In this document: piece by piece, positions 36,000-50,040 of the stretch
Layout of the letters: every line of letters starts with the position of its first letter
Numbering within the stretch: position 1 is the first letter of the stretch
Assembly (NCBI RefSeq): GCF_000340215.1
Contig: NW_006921542.1
Coordinates: forward strand, 648,267-712,266
Length of the DNA stretch: 64,000 nt
Source: Pseudocercospora fijiensis CIRAD86
Lineage: Eukaryota; Ascomycota; Dothideomycetes; Mycosphaerellales; Mycosphaerellaceae
Direction: 5' to 3'
The notes under the pieces: generated by a model
Seen by the model: only the letters and a program-made list of their open reading frames with translations
What the model was told of the DNA's origin: nothing
The model's database searches: none
Position numbers and translations under genes: made by a program

Positions 36000-38900
36000 A
36001 CGTTTTAATACTAGAGCTTATAGTATTAAAGGACTAGGAATCTCCGATCGATCCGCCGCCTATAGCTTAGGAGGATTATACTCTTCCCGAATTAAAGGAA
36101 GATAGATACTCTTTAGTTTATACGGTATATATACTATTAGCCTTCTTAAAACTAAGGCAGTATCTAAACAAGCTATTCGAGAAGGATCTTAGATATAGAG
36201 TTATCGCTATTACCGAGTAGTACGAGGATCCGGAGGAGGCTAAACCTCTACGTCGCCTAAGGTTATAGTCCCGCGTTCTAGATATAGATAAAGACGTAAC
36301 TCCTAAGCCTTAGATACGCGCTAAGATTATTAGTTCGTAGGTTAACGACAACTCCCTATCGCTTTCCGCTATACGATAAGTATATCGTCTAACTTCGTAC
36401 TAGTCGGATAGCCTATACTTCGCTTAGTAGCTAGTAGAATACCTTAAGTCTACCGACGAGAATCCGGCTACGGGCGAGAATTAGCTATATCGCTATAAGG
36501 TTTATATCTCTCTATAACTAGAGAAGTAGGGCGTCCGCCGCTCGATCGAGGAAGAGAACTTAGGCTAAGCTAAGCCTAATAGACGTAGGGAGTCTTTTAA
36601 AATCAACCTACTAATAGGTAATATTTTTAAGAACTTCGGGGCCTTTTATAAAGACGACCCGCCTCTAAAACCTCGCGAGAGCTTATTAATCTCGGTATCT
36701 AGTAGTTCGATACTTAGCTTACTACCGGATTCCGAGCTAGAAGGAGAAGATATATCGGGTAAGTAAGCTCTAGGATCTATAGTACCGGTAAACGGTATAG
36801 CCGGCGCTAAACAGCGAGATAAAATTAGACAAATAAAGTCCTAGGTAGCTTAGTAGCTAGCCGATTAACGCACTAAGGCAGATAATAATCGGGCTACGGA
36901 TCGTATACGTCTACGATAGGTACTAGACGAATAGCGCGAGGCTTACGAGATCGAGATATAGGCCTAAATCTAATAAGCGTTTAACGAAGGCTATAAGGAG
37001 GCTATAAGAGCTAAGAATAAAAGCAGAGATAAGGGTATAGAAGCTAGTAGAGTACTACCTCCGATAGCCTTAGAATAGCGCTATACTATCGATACGAATA
37101 GTATCCCTAAATTGTTCCTTACCGACGAATAGCGACGTCGAAGGAGAAATACTAAGTCTACTAGGCACTTTAACGACGAGGTTACCGCTAATAACAACGC
37201 TACTACTAATACTAATACTAGGAATAATAGGAATAATAATACCTCCGCTAGCGCTAATAACAACAATACTAGATACGATAAGCTAGAGGCATTAGTAGGA
37301 AAACTAGTAGAGGTAATATAGTCTAATAACGCTGCCTTAGCGGCCCTACGACCGAATAATAACTATTCTAGGCTACCGGGGTAGTAGCGATATAGAAATC
37401 TTTACGTAATACGTAGCCGAACTAGCTAAGGTATAACTAGAGCCAAGTAGCTAGCTAATTAGAATCGGAATGCTCGAGCTAGTATCGTACTAGAGATTAG
37501 CTTAGAGCGCTACGCCTACGGAGGCCTTAGCGCTAAAGGCAATCCTAGGCCTACCTAAGATCGGGCCGGCTTTATAGACCCGAGGTTCGAGCCTACCGAC
37601 GTATATACTCTACTATACGCTAGTCCTCCTTATACTCTAGTTACGGACTTTAGCTAAGAGGTCGCGCCCTATAAGTTTAAGCCTAAGTAGGTCGGGTATT
37701 CTAATAAAGACCTTCCTAAGAGTAAGGGTAAAGGCCTAGTTATATATATCGGTAATACGGCCTATTATAGAGATGTTTTTACCTTTATTACCCGCCTCGA
37801 TATAGCTATTTAAGTTAGCGAGTATCTAGTAGCAACCCTACGTCTATTACTATATAGATGCCTTTAGGGCTCCGCGTTAGCTTAGTACCTTTACGGCCTT
37901 ACTAAGGATCGGCGTACGCTCCTTTAAACTAGGCTAGGTATCGAGCGGTAGAAGGAGGCCTTACGCGAGTAGTTCCGATTAGACCCCTTAGTCGCGGCGC
38001 GCGAATTAGAATCGGAATAATATCGTATTAAGGAAGTCGTAGCCCGAAAGAGCGTAAGCGAATTCGTTATTAACGTTATATGTTTAGCATAGTAAAGCGG
38101 TACGGAGTTACTTATAGGGTAAATTAATTATACCTTCCGGAAGATCGCGCTAGAGCTACGTAGCGATCTTAATACGCCTACGCTATTATAGACGTATTAG
38201 ACACTTATCGATATAATACAAGCCTATTATACGATATAGGTAGAGAGCACTACTACCGGCTACTATAATAGTAAGTCTAACTTCCGACGTAGCAATTCGG
38301 TATAGGGTAGGTTCGTAGACCCTAGGTTCGCGTCTAGGTCTCGTTTTAATACTAGACGCTCGTCTTTTCTTAGAAATAACAATCCCTATAATCGGTAGCA
38401 ACCTAATATCTTCTAGTAACGCCGTTAGCCTAGATTATAGGTCTATAGCCGCTAGAGACTATAGGGCGTAAACGTAAGCGTAAACGAGAAAATAGTAGAC
38501 GCCCGCGGTCTCCCGTAGTATCCGAATCCTTAGAGATAGTAGACGAATTTCGAAAATATAAGAGGCTAAGGCATTCCCGTAAATTCCTAGGCTCGTAGTA
38601 AAGCTACGTTCTTCTACGATTTAGTAGACCTAGGGTAGGAGACTAACTATTAAGAACTAGAATACGACGATACTATCTAAGCCGAGGGTAGAGAGTAGAC
38701 CGAGGATTAGTATATAGCCGGCGAAGATATCGGCGGTATCGAGGTAGAAGAAGACTAAGTTCTTCCTCTTATAAATCTATAGTTAACTCTAGTATACTAC
38801 GCCTAGCCGTAGGTTCGTAGACCTAAGGTAAATACCTAGCCTTAATATAATAAGACGCGACCCGAAGGTCGGTAGACGCGTTATAATATATACGGAGAGG

Positions 38901-39250
38901 TTTTCCGCTCGGCTAACGAGTTTTTTAATACCTACCTCGATTATACGTACCCTAAGGACGCTACTAGGAAACGTACGAATATTCTTTACGAGCTAGCTCC
39001 GGGAAACTCCTCGAGCTAGAAGTAAAACTACTTGCGAGCGAAGCTCGTACTACTATAGCAGTCTCGTATAGTAGCTCAATTCCCTATTTAACTACGTACG
39101 TAGTTCCCCGGATTTTAGAAAGCTAAAGCTCTTATTAGCTACATTCTATACGAACTAGTAGGACGGACAAACTCGGCCTCCGAAGCTATTACGTACCTTC
39201 CTTTTACGTTACTTCCTTCAAAGCGCGATAATAACAATACGCTAATACTA
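36000..39250 (+). pseudogene. Gag-like polyprotein relic of a retroelement
   Basis: A long plus coding-like region. An N-terminal charged part is followed by an Asn-rich linker (about 37180-37280). A Gag-like domain (about 37740-38240) starts with YYRDVFTFITRLD, continues with a helix-rich CL.GSALA..YL segment and ends LELRSDLNTPT, the architecture of fungal retrotransposon Gag (YRDV-F, W/LRG.A..W, then PE). An Arg/Ser/Asn-rich tail follows (38280-38420). The part to 39250 is acidic, then Leu-rich, and unassigned. No reverse transcriptase follows, so this is either a truncated element or a gag-only element. Confidence 0.5.
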
Positions 39251-40389
39251 CTTACCTACCCTCTATATAATGCGCTAACGTAACGACGCGACAATGCTAC
39301 GATACGCGTATAGTAAACCGACTCCGCACACCGTATACTATATACTATACACTATATACTAAGGCTAAAAAAAAAGACCGGAGGCAAAAAACTATAGACG
39401 GGCAATACCTAGAGTCACTCTTGCGGATACGATATAGACCTCGAGCTTTTAACCCTTCTAGATACGTTACGAATTAACTAAGTGAATATGCCTACTAGAC
39501 TTCGACCTTATACGCTTCCGAAGAAACGCTACTATAGAAAACCTGTCCCGGAGAACTGATTTCTTTAGGTTTAGACAATAGGCAGTTACCTCTACTAGTT
39601 TATTAGGCTGCTAGCTGCCTTAGAAAAGACTATTAAATAGCCTAAATCCCTTAGGTTCCCTACGTAACTTAATAACTAGGCGCAAAGGATTACTGCAACT
39701 CCTTACCTAGTTATAGCTAGGCGACGCTTCGTCTTAGTCGATTATTATTACTTAAAGGTCGTGAATTGCAGTCTTATTATATACCCTTATTGCTACTGCC
39801 TAGGTAATAGCTTAGACAGGTATAGCTTAGTTAGAAGGGGAAGGTAGGTAGAAGTAAGGTTTAAATAGCATACTAGTTAAGTGTTTAATCCCCTATCTAG
39901 AAGCTATATTATTAATATTAAGTCAATGCCGATAGTAACATTGCTACGTACCTAAACCGGCACCTAAACTATTAAACTCGCCCCCCCCCTCTCTAAAAGC
40001 TATCGAGTTTAGTCGATTAAGCGCACTTCTAGTAAAACTACGCTAGCAAAAGTAATTAATACGATAACGACGCATGCCTTAGGCTCCTATAAGCTTAGCT
40101 AAGAGACTAGCTACTACTAGTAGTAGGAGAACAGTATCGTAGCTTTTAGTAGCTAGGCCTACGGCAACCTCTACGCTAAAGTAAAAGGAAGTATAGCTAT
40201 AAAGGACTTGCGCTTAATACACCCCTTACCGACCTATACTTACTAACTATATACTACGTCGAAGCTAAGCTACTAGTAGGAGAACAGTACCGTAGCTTTT
40301 AGCCGCCCTACTCCTCCCTCCCTCTTATAATATATAGAGGATCTACGCCTAATATACGCTTTGCTAAGCGAAGAGCCGTACGTACTTTG
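39251..40389. other. Less RIPed spacer with dispersed repeat
   Basis: CpA and TpG are more frequent between about 39540 and 39960 than elsewhere, suggesting unique or younger sequence. A segment around gtaggagaacagta is present twice (near 40120 and 40275). A C-run is at about 39980-39990. No coding frame recognised. Confidence 0.3.
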
Positions 40390-40815
40390 CGATAAAGGAG
40401 GGTACTAAAGTAGAGGGCAAGTTTATACCGAGCCTTAGCGAGTGTTTAAGTTGTCTAGAACGCTAACGTCGGACGAAGGGAGGAGGGTACTATAGTAGAG
40501 GGCAGGTTAATACCGAGCTTTAGCGAGTGCTTAACCTGTCCGGAACGCTAACGTCGGCTAAAGAGACGAGGATAGCATAGTAGAGGGCAGGTTAACGCCG
40601 AGCCTTAGCGAGTACTTAGCCTATCCGGAACGCTAATATCGGATAAAGAGACGAGGATACTATAGTAGAGGGCAGGTTAACGCCGAGCCTTAGCGAGTGC
40701 TTAGCCTATCCGGAACGCTAACGTCGGACAAAGAGACGAGGATACTATAGTAGAGGGTAGGTTAACGCCGAGCCTTAGCGAGTGCTTAACCTATCCGGAA
40801 CGCTAACGTTAGTAG
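40390..40815. repeat. Tandem repeat, five units of 85 bp
   Basis: The ccgag motif recurs at 40428, 40513, 40598, 40683 and 40768, a constant 85-bp period. Units share gtagagggcaggttaa and cggaacgctaa blocks; they differ mainly by C/T and G/A. The period is not a multiple of three. Confidence 0.88.
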
Positions 40816-42869
40816 TAGGGTAGTATATAGAAGAGCCTATCTCCTATACCGTAACCGACTATTACTTGCTCCTAATTAATAAACGGCGGCGGACTTACTC
40901 CTAATCGGTAAGGACAAAGAATAGGCTAACTTGCTCCTACGCCCGACTTAATATAGATATAGTATATTTCGGGTAGATGCTGCTTACCGAGCGGTATTAT
41001 ATATACATTTAGGCAAACAAGATAGTCGCATTACTATACAACTTAAGGCAGGATCTTGCGTTACCTCGTCGCGTCCGAAGGCGACTCTTTCCTTCGGCCC
41101 TCTCCCTCCGGCCCTCCGCCTTTCCCTCCCGCCTTCTACCTTGCCCCTTATCTTGCCCCTTATCTTGCCCTTTTCCTCGCCCTTCCGCTTTCTTCCTTCC
41201 TCTATACTATATTATACACTTTGCTTACTACGCTATTAGTTAGCTTATAGCACTATATATTGCAGTCCCGTACTAGAACAAATACGAAACCCTAATACCG
41301 ATATTTAACGCGACCGACGACTAAAATTGCCGAAAGCTAGTAGCACTCGATACTGTTATAATACTATTATATAAGCCTAGAAGCAAGAGATAGATTAGGT
41401 TTATATAGAGCGCGGAACTAAAGAAGAGTATATAATAGATAAGTATAACTATAAACACACGAATAACTACGTATACGATACTGCCTTCGCCGACTCGAAT
41501 AAAATTCCTATCGCGCGAATCGCTATACCTAATCTACTACGCTTTATAGGCGGCGGTCGACTCTAAGCTATACGGCTCGGTAGCTTTAGAGGTACGCTAC
41601 TACCGCCTAGTTAGTAAGCAGATTTAGTAGTACCGCCGCTACCTAGTTAGTAGCCTCCTCCTTCTTCGGGTCCGCTTTTATAGTAATAGGATACGAACCC
41701 TCTACCTTAAGCAGGACCTACTAGTTAGCTAGCCCTAAAGCCGCCTTTTCCTCCTAATCGCGAATAGCCCTATACTTAGAAGTGCGATAACTGCAGCTAG
41801 GTTAAAGATATCGTCCAATTTCTTAATTAGCGTACTAAGGGTAGTCTACTAGTAAAGCGTTACGCTCTATACCGTAGAATACAGGTTAGCAAGAACAGCT
41901 TTAGTAACTAGGAGATTACGAAAGCTACGAAGCGCACTACTTCCTCTATATATAGCCTAGGAGTTCCGACTACTGCTCCTTCTCGACCTTTGCGTACGCT
42001 TATACCTACTATAGGTATATCTGTCGGCTCTATAGCGCTACCTCCGCTGCCGCAAAGTGTACTATCTTATTTCCTCTAACAATCCGGCTATTATCCCCTT
42101 AGCTAACCTAGTCTAGAGACCTAAGCATCGCGACAAGCCTTTACGGAAGAGTCTCGACGCGCTCGATACTAGGCACGTACTAGTGCTCGTAAATTAGAAG
42201 AGTCGCATCTGCCGCTAGGTAGTTAGTAATAGTAGATACAAGCGCTTTCTAGCATATAGCAGTCTATACTACTACGCCGGATACCTACTTAGTAGCAGAT
42301 CGTTAGTATACCGGACGATAGTAATACGGATCTTCTATACTTTATATATACGGAATGCACGTAGGCTCGTATATAAGACGACTAAGACGTAGATAAAGAC
42401 GATTATTGCATCTATTGCTATATATATACTATTAACGAAGACCTAATCGTAGAGAACAAATAGTGCATTTACGGGAAGCACAATAGCAATCGCTTTAGCT
42501 TCTAGCGGCTAAATCTTCCTAAGTTACGTAATTGCTATATTCCCTATATGCCTCGAATGCTCTCTACGTAAGTTACTCCTCGGCCGCCTTCTAGCAATAA
42601 TCGGAGTTTCTAACTAAGTAGTACGCCCTCTAATATGTTAATGCTTAGTAGTAGTTAGATACTAACCGATCTATAGCGCCTAACGCAGTTATAGCCGACG
42701 TCGTCTTAACAACCTCCTAATCGTATACCGTAACGAGCTATTAATTATACCGCTCGTCGTTAGTAGGAGCGCCGTACTCGCTTTAAGAATTATTAGGATC
42801 CCCCTTTAGTATCCGTCGACTAGTAGGCCTATACCGCGGCGATTAATTAGAGTAATAAACAGCTACTTT
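40816..42869. other. Unassigned stretch upstream of the Helitron Rep/helicase
   Basis: Includes a pyrimidine-rich low-complexity segment (41090-41210) with repeated cttgcccctt units, which gives a chance open frame on the plus strand, and possibly coding-like but unrecognised sequence after 41500. The Helitron 5' end should lie here; I could not place it. Confidence 0.3.
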
Positions 42870-45800
42870 ACGACTTCTATAAGGCGCTTAACGGTAACGT
42901 TCTAGACACCTATAGTCGATGCTCGGAGCGCTAGTTTAGTATAAACCTCGATTAAGATAGTATATATACGCGGTGTATCTCTCGCGATAAGAAGATAAAG
43001 GATAGTAAGCCGTTTCTGTTTAGTAATAGCAACAATATAGATCCTAGTCGCATCCCTAAGGAGCTTATAGGTCTTACTACTACCGACGAACTATTAATCG
43101 CTCGAGTATACGTTTAGATATCCGTATTCTATATACGTAGTTAGTAGTAGCAGTATCGTAGGCATATCTGTAACTTCTTAAAGGATATTATAATAGTCTA
43201 TTATAAGCTGCCTCGTATACCCCGAGAGCTAGATCTAGTTATTCTACGCCCGAGATAGGATATAGCGGATTAAGGCGATCGGAACTAGAATACAGAGGCT
43301 ATAGGAGTTAATAACTAAGAGCGTAAGCGTCGACAATTTCGCGAGGACTTCTATATCCGTTAGGGCAAAGTATTAAGCGCGCTTAATTAGCTTAAGGAGA
43401 ACAATCTACACTATCGAGATATTAATATCGACCTTTAGGCGTTGTCTTAGTTGCCTAATAACAATTCTATCGAACATAAGCTAGAATCTATAGAGTATAC
43501 TAAGACTGCCCCTATAGTTAACGATTATCCGCCCCCTAGCCCGAAGTTCTTTCTTTATAATAGCTGTTATTATCTACGACCTAATGTAGCGCGTAGTCGA
43601 AACACATTAGAGTATTAGTACTGCGAGACTAGCACTCTTAATTAGAACTAGGCTCGAGAGCAGCGATACTATATCGTTAGGGATTATATTAGTACTCGTA
43701 ATTAGTTCTTATACATCGGTAGAGCTAACGGACCTAAGCTAGTGCCTATCTAGCAATTCGACAATAGTAGTATATATAGTCGGGCTTACTGCATTAATTA
43801 CATCTATACTTAGCTAGCAGCGGTACCTGCTACTACTGCACCTACGCTGCGAGTTTACTAAGGCCTAACGTAGGGCGCTAGCATTCCCGACCTAGATAAG
43901 AATCTCGGTTACGAGTACGCTGCTATACCTAATCTATACCCTTAGCATTGCGTAGTCGAGTAGTTAAGAGACCGCTTACGCCGCATTCGCGAGGATAGAG
44001 GTCCGTCTAATGCGCCTATTTAGTATATATAGCAGCCGCCTTAGCTTTCGTATATTACATAGCCCGATTATTTAAAGATTCCGATAAATAAGCTAGATCG
44101 GTTATACCCGCTAATAGTATTAGCTTTTCTAGCTCTATTACTATAGGGTAAGGGCGATCCAAACTAGCCTCGGCTACGATCTATATTATACTAGTAGGCT
44201 ATTTATCACTATATACGGTACTATAATAGCCGGTTCGCTAGTTATAAGCGTTAGCCGTACTTTGTTTTTAATAAGAGTATAAGACACAACGTCCTTAATA
44301 TAGCCGTATTCTTTTCTGATCGCTTTTAGAAGGATAGAGTTGAGGTTACTACTAAGACACTAGAGGCTATATTAGCCGCGGATCCGTAGGACAAAGAAGC
44401 TTAGAAGCTAGTAAATTCTATCGTACGCGTAGGTAGTTAAATCCGCGGCACTCGACCTTACTAGAATAGGCGGCGTATCAACCTCGAGATATACGTACGG
44501 GCATTAGGCAAGCCTAATTTGTTCTATACAGTTAGTGTAGCTAACCTCTAGTAGGATTATATCGCTCGACTAATGTCTAGATACGAACGATAGAAGCGAC
44601 TTAGCCCTTATAAGCGTATAAAGATAGCTTGCGAGAATCTCCGTAAGCATCCTTATATTATAGATACCTATATTGCCCGGCGCTTTAAGCACCTGCTTAC
44701 TAAGGTCCTTAAGCCTAAGTTTAACGTTGTCGACTACTAGTATCGGTACGAGTAGCAGAATCGTAGTAGCTATTACGTCTATTTCTTCCTTTAGTACGAC
44801 CTGCTAAAGCTAGGTATTAATACACTATAGGCTCGTAAAGCATTCGTATAGCAATAGGGCGTCTATATTACTGCACTCAACCTAGAACCTAGTAGAGATC
44901 TTAGATAAGGTGCTACTATCTAGAGCAGTACTAAAGAGTTATATAATACTTAGGAAGATTTAGCCGATATTATTAACTATGTTTAGCGCTATATATATAG
45001 CGACTACTATTATGCTAAGCGTAAAGACAACCTAGATAGAGAGCCTTGTTGTCGCTTTTACTTCCCCCGTAAGCATCGAGACTAAGCAGATATTAACTAT
45101 AAGTATAACGATCGTTACCTCGGCTTTACTATAGTATATAACGACTCGTTCCTAAACTACTTTAATCGGCTTATATCTGTATCCTAGCGTACGAATTGCG
45201 ACATTACTCTATATACAACCCTTTATATAGTTATATAGTATATCTTAAAGTACTATAGTAAGACTAGAGTTAAGAGTCGTTTATGCGACGACATTGTGAA
45301 GGGCGTTCTACCTTTAATTAATTACGACAAGCCTCTCCTTTCTATAGTTGCTAAGCTACTTAATATCTTGATTACTAAGCGCGACTAGCCTGCTTAGCAA
45401 GTTGCACACCTCAATCTCTACTTAGCGCTCTAAAAGGGTAGTCGGACTGTTATTAATCTCGACTGCCGGGATTAGTCTAAACAAACTAGACCTGTTTAGG
45501 TCGGTAATAATAACGATAATAATACTAGCGATGTCGACGAGGATAGACAGCCTCGTCGAGCTCCTAGCAGAACGGTACTCTAGAAGTATATATAGCGGCC
45601 GGATATACTAGATGCCGAGATGCAATCGTTATTTAAGTACCTAACCGAGTAGAATCTTTAATATAAGGGACCACCTCGTAAGTTAAAGAACGTCGACCGA
45701 GACCGTCGTTTAATTAACTACTTCCTACGCTATCTATTAACGCCTAATAAGCTAAAGTATTAAGAATACTTACGGTTAAAGGTATAGATACATTACCCTT

Positions 45801-47750
45801 TCCGCGAGGTGCTATAATGCTTAGAACAGAGCCTATACTATTTTCCTAGAGACCCCGATATTAAGTTTACTACCTAGGCTACTACTAAGCAACATTGCCG
45901 TAAGAACTATATCGACGAAGAAGGCCGTTCTTTACATCCTTATAACTACCTCTAGGACCTTAATCGTAACGATAATAATTAATTTGTCGATCTAGAGCTC
46001 TAGAACCTTAGTAAACCTACTAACTTCGACGCTCTTTATAGACCAAATCCAAACTCCGGTATTTATAACGAAGATCCCGACAATATTAGTAATCGTAAAG
46101 TAGACAGAGCCGCCTACTAGGAGCTACGTATTAGTAAGTACCTAAACAACTATCTAGATATCTACGATACTTCTTAGGACTAGTACTAGGCTTAGAAAGA
46201 GGCATATAGTACTATTGACATAGAGGTCTAATCCTAATCTACCCGCTAGTTCGACAAGCTTAATCTATACTAGCGACAAGGCTTCAACCTAGTCGTTAAC
46301 TACTTTAATTAGCTACTGCAATACCGATCTAGGACGAGTGATTAGCCCCTACTATAGCTACTCGTTAACGTTAATAGCGCCGGCGGAACTAGAAAGTCGT
46401 TCTTAATTCAAATGCTCTATACTCGATTATAAAGCATAGCTAAGGACTCTAGATATCCTAGAGGAAATCCTATACTTCGGACCGCTCCTGCTAGCATAGC
46501 CGCAAGCAATATCGACGGTTCTACTCTATACTCTACATTTAAGCTACCTGTTAAAGGCGGGCTAACCGACCTCTAAGGTATTCGCCTAACGCGTATATAG
46601 AATGCGTTACGGAACGTTTAGTACCTTATTGTTAATAAAAAGTCTATAATTAGATTAAAGCTGCTCTAGATACTTGATTAACGCCTCCGTTAATGCTTCT
46701 CGGTTAACTAGGACTTACCGTTCGGTAGTCTTAGCGTAATTATCTTCGGTAATTTCTGCTAACTAGTACCGGTATTCGTACAACCTTTGTTCTAATCTCG
46801 GCCTCGAGGAGCCAAGAACATCGCTAGTTAAGCTATATACTATGCCTTTAGTACTACCTTAGTCTTAAAAGCTAATATAAGATAAGAAGGCGCCGATCCG
46901 GATTAAGTCGCTTTCCGCGATGCTCTTACAGCTCTCCGGACCGGCGATATTAGCGTCAATTACTAGCAGACTCTTATACGACGCTCGACTAGCCTCTTAG
47001 GTATTAATAAAATATTATTATTCGATAATATAATACGTATCTACTTTACTAACGCTAATATTAACGAGCTTAATTATTAGCGCCTCTAAGATATTAGCAA
47101 TCCTGTTTTACCGATCTCTGCTTCTTACAATTAGCTAGATGTTTCTATAGTTGGCTCTAAGAACGTCTACAGCCTCGAGAATTAACTAAAGGTCTCTATT
47201 AGCTCTAGGGTTATACTCCTTACTAACCTTTAGACAGAGTTTAGCCTTATAAATAGTCGCTAAGGCATTCTCTACTATATCGTCTAGTCTTAAGACATAG
47301 CTAGTAAGAACCTCCGCTAAGAGCTACCTCGTTGTCTCCTTGTCGCTTTCTCTAGCTTAAAGGAAGACGTACCTAAACTGTTCCGAGTTAGTAATCGAAA
47401 GGTTCTTCTAATCTTCCGTATCCGTCGTACGGTAGACGGTATAGAAAGCGATTAGCGCGAACAGTTCCCTCTAACTATCTCCTACGCTTTAACTATATAC
47501 AAGGCTTAGGGTATAACATTAGACCGCGCTATCGTTAAGCTAGGTCCGGAGTTCTCGTCTAGTTTGACGTATATTGCCTTCTTACGGATTAAAGAGTTCC
47601 GCGGATTGATAATTAAGGGCGCCTTCGACTACGACCGCCTCTAAAACGAGCTTACTAAAGGCGCTATTCCTCGTATACGAGTAGTAGACGAACTGCGACG
47701 CCGTAATTAGTGCTTACCTAACCCTCCTGCGTCGCTATAGCCTAGCTCCC
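42870..47750 (+). pseudogene. Helitron Rep/helicase (RepHel) relic
   Basis: Rolling-circle transposase of a Helitron, read through RIP stops. The N-terminal conserved region (about 43040-43260) reads KELIGLTTTDELLIARV, then HICNFLKDI and LPRIPRELDLVILRPR, as in fungal Helitrons (LT..EE.LIARVH, VVNFLRD, LP..P.DLD..ILRP). The Rep region at about 44620-44800 includes FKHLLTKVL, then YRYEQQNRSS and a YVYFF segment at the HxH nuclease box (RIPed His codons). The helicase begins with the Walker A motif at 46371-46399, now NSAGGTRKS; two TpG to TpA changes explain it from NGAGGTGKS. Motifs near 47500-47535 (KA-GITLDRAI) and 47565-47610 (LTYIAFLRIKEFRG) end the PIF1-like helicase. Stops are TAG/TAA only. 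Confidence 0.88.
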
Positions 47751-47789
47751 GGTTCTTTGACTTTAGCAGCTTTTCGGATGCCCTCTTAA

Positions 47790-49680
47790 ATAGTCTTAGT
47801 CTCGGTAATAGCTAGGACTACGACTCCGGACCACCTATTAGTATTACAAATTCCGATAACGAGATAGAGGGATTTGAATTAGTATCTAGCTATGTATATC
47901 TACCGTCTAACGTTAGCCCTACGTCCTTACCCCGTCCGAGATTAAACTATATCTACCGTTACTATTAAGAGGCTCTCGATAACCGCCCCTTTGTATCTAA
48001 TCTATAGGATACTAAGCAACGCCTATAGCGACAGTTTAATACTGTTAATTAGCTACTCGCGCCTACGGAAGAGCCTATACCTATATCTACGGCTTTAGAT
48101 AGATACCGAGAACTTAACGACGCCGAGCTAGTAAGCCTTACTTATCGTTACGTAAAGATTAAACTCGCACTTCTTAGTACGAATCTTAACAGCCGCTTAA
48201 AGGAGGTTGTCGACCTTACTATCTCCTTCTACTATTAACTTTATCGTTCTAGTATCTTTAGGACAGACGAGGAAGCAGAATCGACTTTCTAGCAGGTCTT
48301 TAGAGCAGATGCACTTTATCTATCTAAGTATAACGCTACTATTAATCGCAAGGCCTATATAGAGTTTATATAGCAATACTCCGGCGACTATCTAATATAT
48401 CTTATTACCGACCTTACTATCGAGTTTAGCAAAGAAGCGGTACGTAACGACAACTATCTAGATATTAACCCGAATGTCTAGTTCCCTTTTAAGAAGCAAG
48501 GTATACTTCCCCTATTATTTAGCTCCTACAAAGCTATAGCTCTATATCCTAAGGAGGATAACAAGGACTATAACCTTGTATAGTATATAGCCGAGCACAT
48601 CAACAAGGTCGTACGCCTTAATGCCTACCTACTTCTAGGCCGCTAATTCATTTCCCCTATGTTTAAAGACTAAGAATTAGTATAGTACGCCGAGGCTATC
48701 TATAGTATAGAGTTTGCTATCGATATGTTCCGTATAGCTATTAAGGTAATCTAAGCCTTCGACTTTCTAACTGTATCTAGTAACAAGCTTATCTCTTAGG
48801 ACTAGTAGGATGCTTATAAGAGCTAAGATACTAGACAGCAGCACTAGTCTAATACGTATACGCTGCTTTCGCATCTCGCCTAGCTTAGCTTTAAGGCTAG
48901 TTCTACCGGCTACGTCTCTACTATATACTTTTCCGCTTTACATTTTATCGCCGGCTAAGTTAATCTAGCAACTAGTATTATATAGACATAGAATACATAG
49001 GGCGGCCTTAATAGGAAGCGTAGAGTCGGTCCTCTTAGTAGCCGGTTTATTACTGCGCTTGCTAATGGCCTGTCTTGCTTTCCGTACGCCTAGAACGCTC
49101 GATAGCCGAAACCGGGGACCTAGACCTATATCGAGACTACTAATAATACAGTTATATAGTAGCCTAATCCTTACAGTTATAGCCCTCTAATTACAGAGTA
49201 TATTATCTACTATCTCGTAGGCTAATAGATCGTTCCCTATACTAAGCATCTTTATCGGTATTGCTAGGGTCTTCGACGTCGATACCTCTAAGTTATATTC
49301 GACGAGATCGATAACGAGGCATATATTCCCTCTTAGCCTATCTATACCCGACAACTCCTAGAACCTAAGGTATTTATAGCCGCCTTCTACTAAGCCCTTC
49401 GCGATAGGTACGCTATAATCGAGGCTAAGCGATATATAATCTACGAGGCGTAGCAGCGCGAGTAAGAAGCTCTACTCGACTATAAACGCTAGGAAGCCCT
49501 TACCGCCTTCTAACTTTAGCATACGGCTAATATACAAGTAGGTCTAGCAGGTCTACTAGCCGTATAGGCTTCATTCGATCTAGCTACTCTAATAGGTTCG
49601 TAGGATTTCCTAGATAGCGATAAAGTTTAGGATTTTAGTAGTAATAAATAATTTCTTAGGTAGAACACTAGATAGCGAAG
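47790..49680 (+). pseudogene. Second coding-like frame downstream of Helitron helicase
   Basis: Plus frame with RIP stops, perhaps a C-terminal extension or an additional Helitron gene. Segments such as ELVSLTYRYVKIKLALLSTN (48125-48185) and DLTIEFSKEAVRNDNYLDIN are protein-like; the end (49380-49510) is Ala/Glu/Arg-rich and probably helical. Not recognised. It shares orientation and moderate RIP level with the helicase. Confidence 0.45.
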
Positions 49681-49750
49681 AATTAGTTTAAACATTAAAG
49701 ATTGAGACTTCTATATATACTAGCTACTATAGAGCTATAAGCATAGATCG

Positions 49751-49780
49751 CGATTATAAGCGGCTTACCGCTTATAATCG
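49751..49780 (+). repeat. Hairpin, candidate Helitron 3' terminal structure
   Basis: A perfect 13-bp stem (49751-49763 with 49768-49780) with a 4-nt loop, followed within 30 nt by a second short palindrome. Helitrons carry a hairpin shortly before a CTRR end. It lies about 70 bp after the last coding-like frame on the right strand. The exact CTRR end was not identified, perhaps because of RIP. Confidence 0.45.
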
Positions 49781-50040
49781 TAATCGCTTATAGCGATTAT
49801 ACAGTTAGTACGACGTTTATTAATACGCCCGTTTAGCCTAAGTTGCTCTATAGATACTAATAGCTTACCTTCTCGATTAATAAAGTCTTTACAAAAGTGA
49901 TTAATACGCTAACGACGGCGCTATCCTATTAGCTCGGCGGAGTGCGAAAGCTTCGCTCGTATATTATAGGTACGCGTAGCCGCCTATAAGCACATTTTTA
50001 CTACTAGCTAGTATAAAACCGCAAGTCTACCGGAAATCCT
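49781..50040. other. Junction between Helitron and Gypsy relic
   Basis: No coding frame. The Helitron end and the start of the Gypsy element should lie here; no LTR pair is visible because the Gypsy 3' end is outside the window. Confidence 0.25.

Noticed and set aside
41056..41250. 64-codon Pro/Leu-rich open frame resembling a signal or membrane segment
   Set aside because: Produced by a pyrimidine-rich simple repeat.
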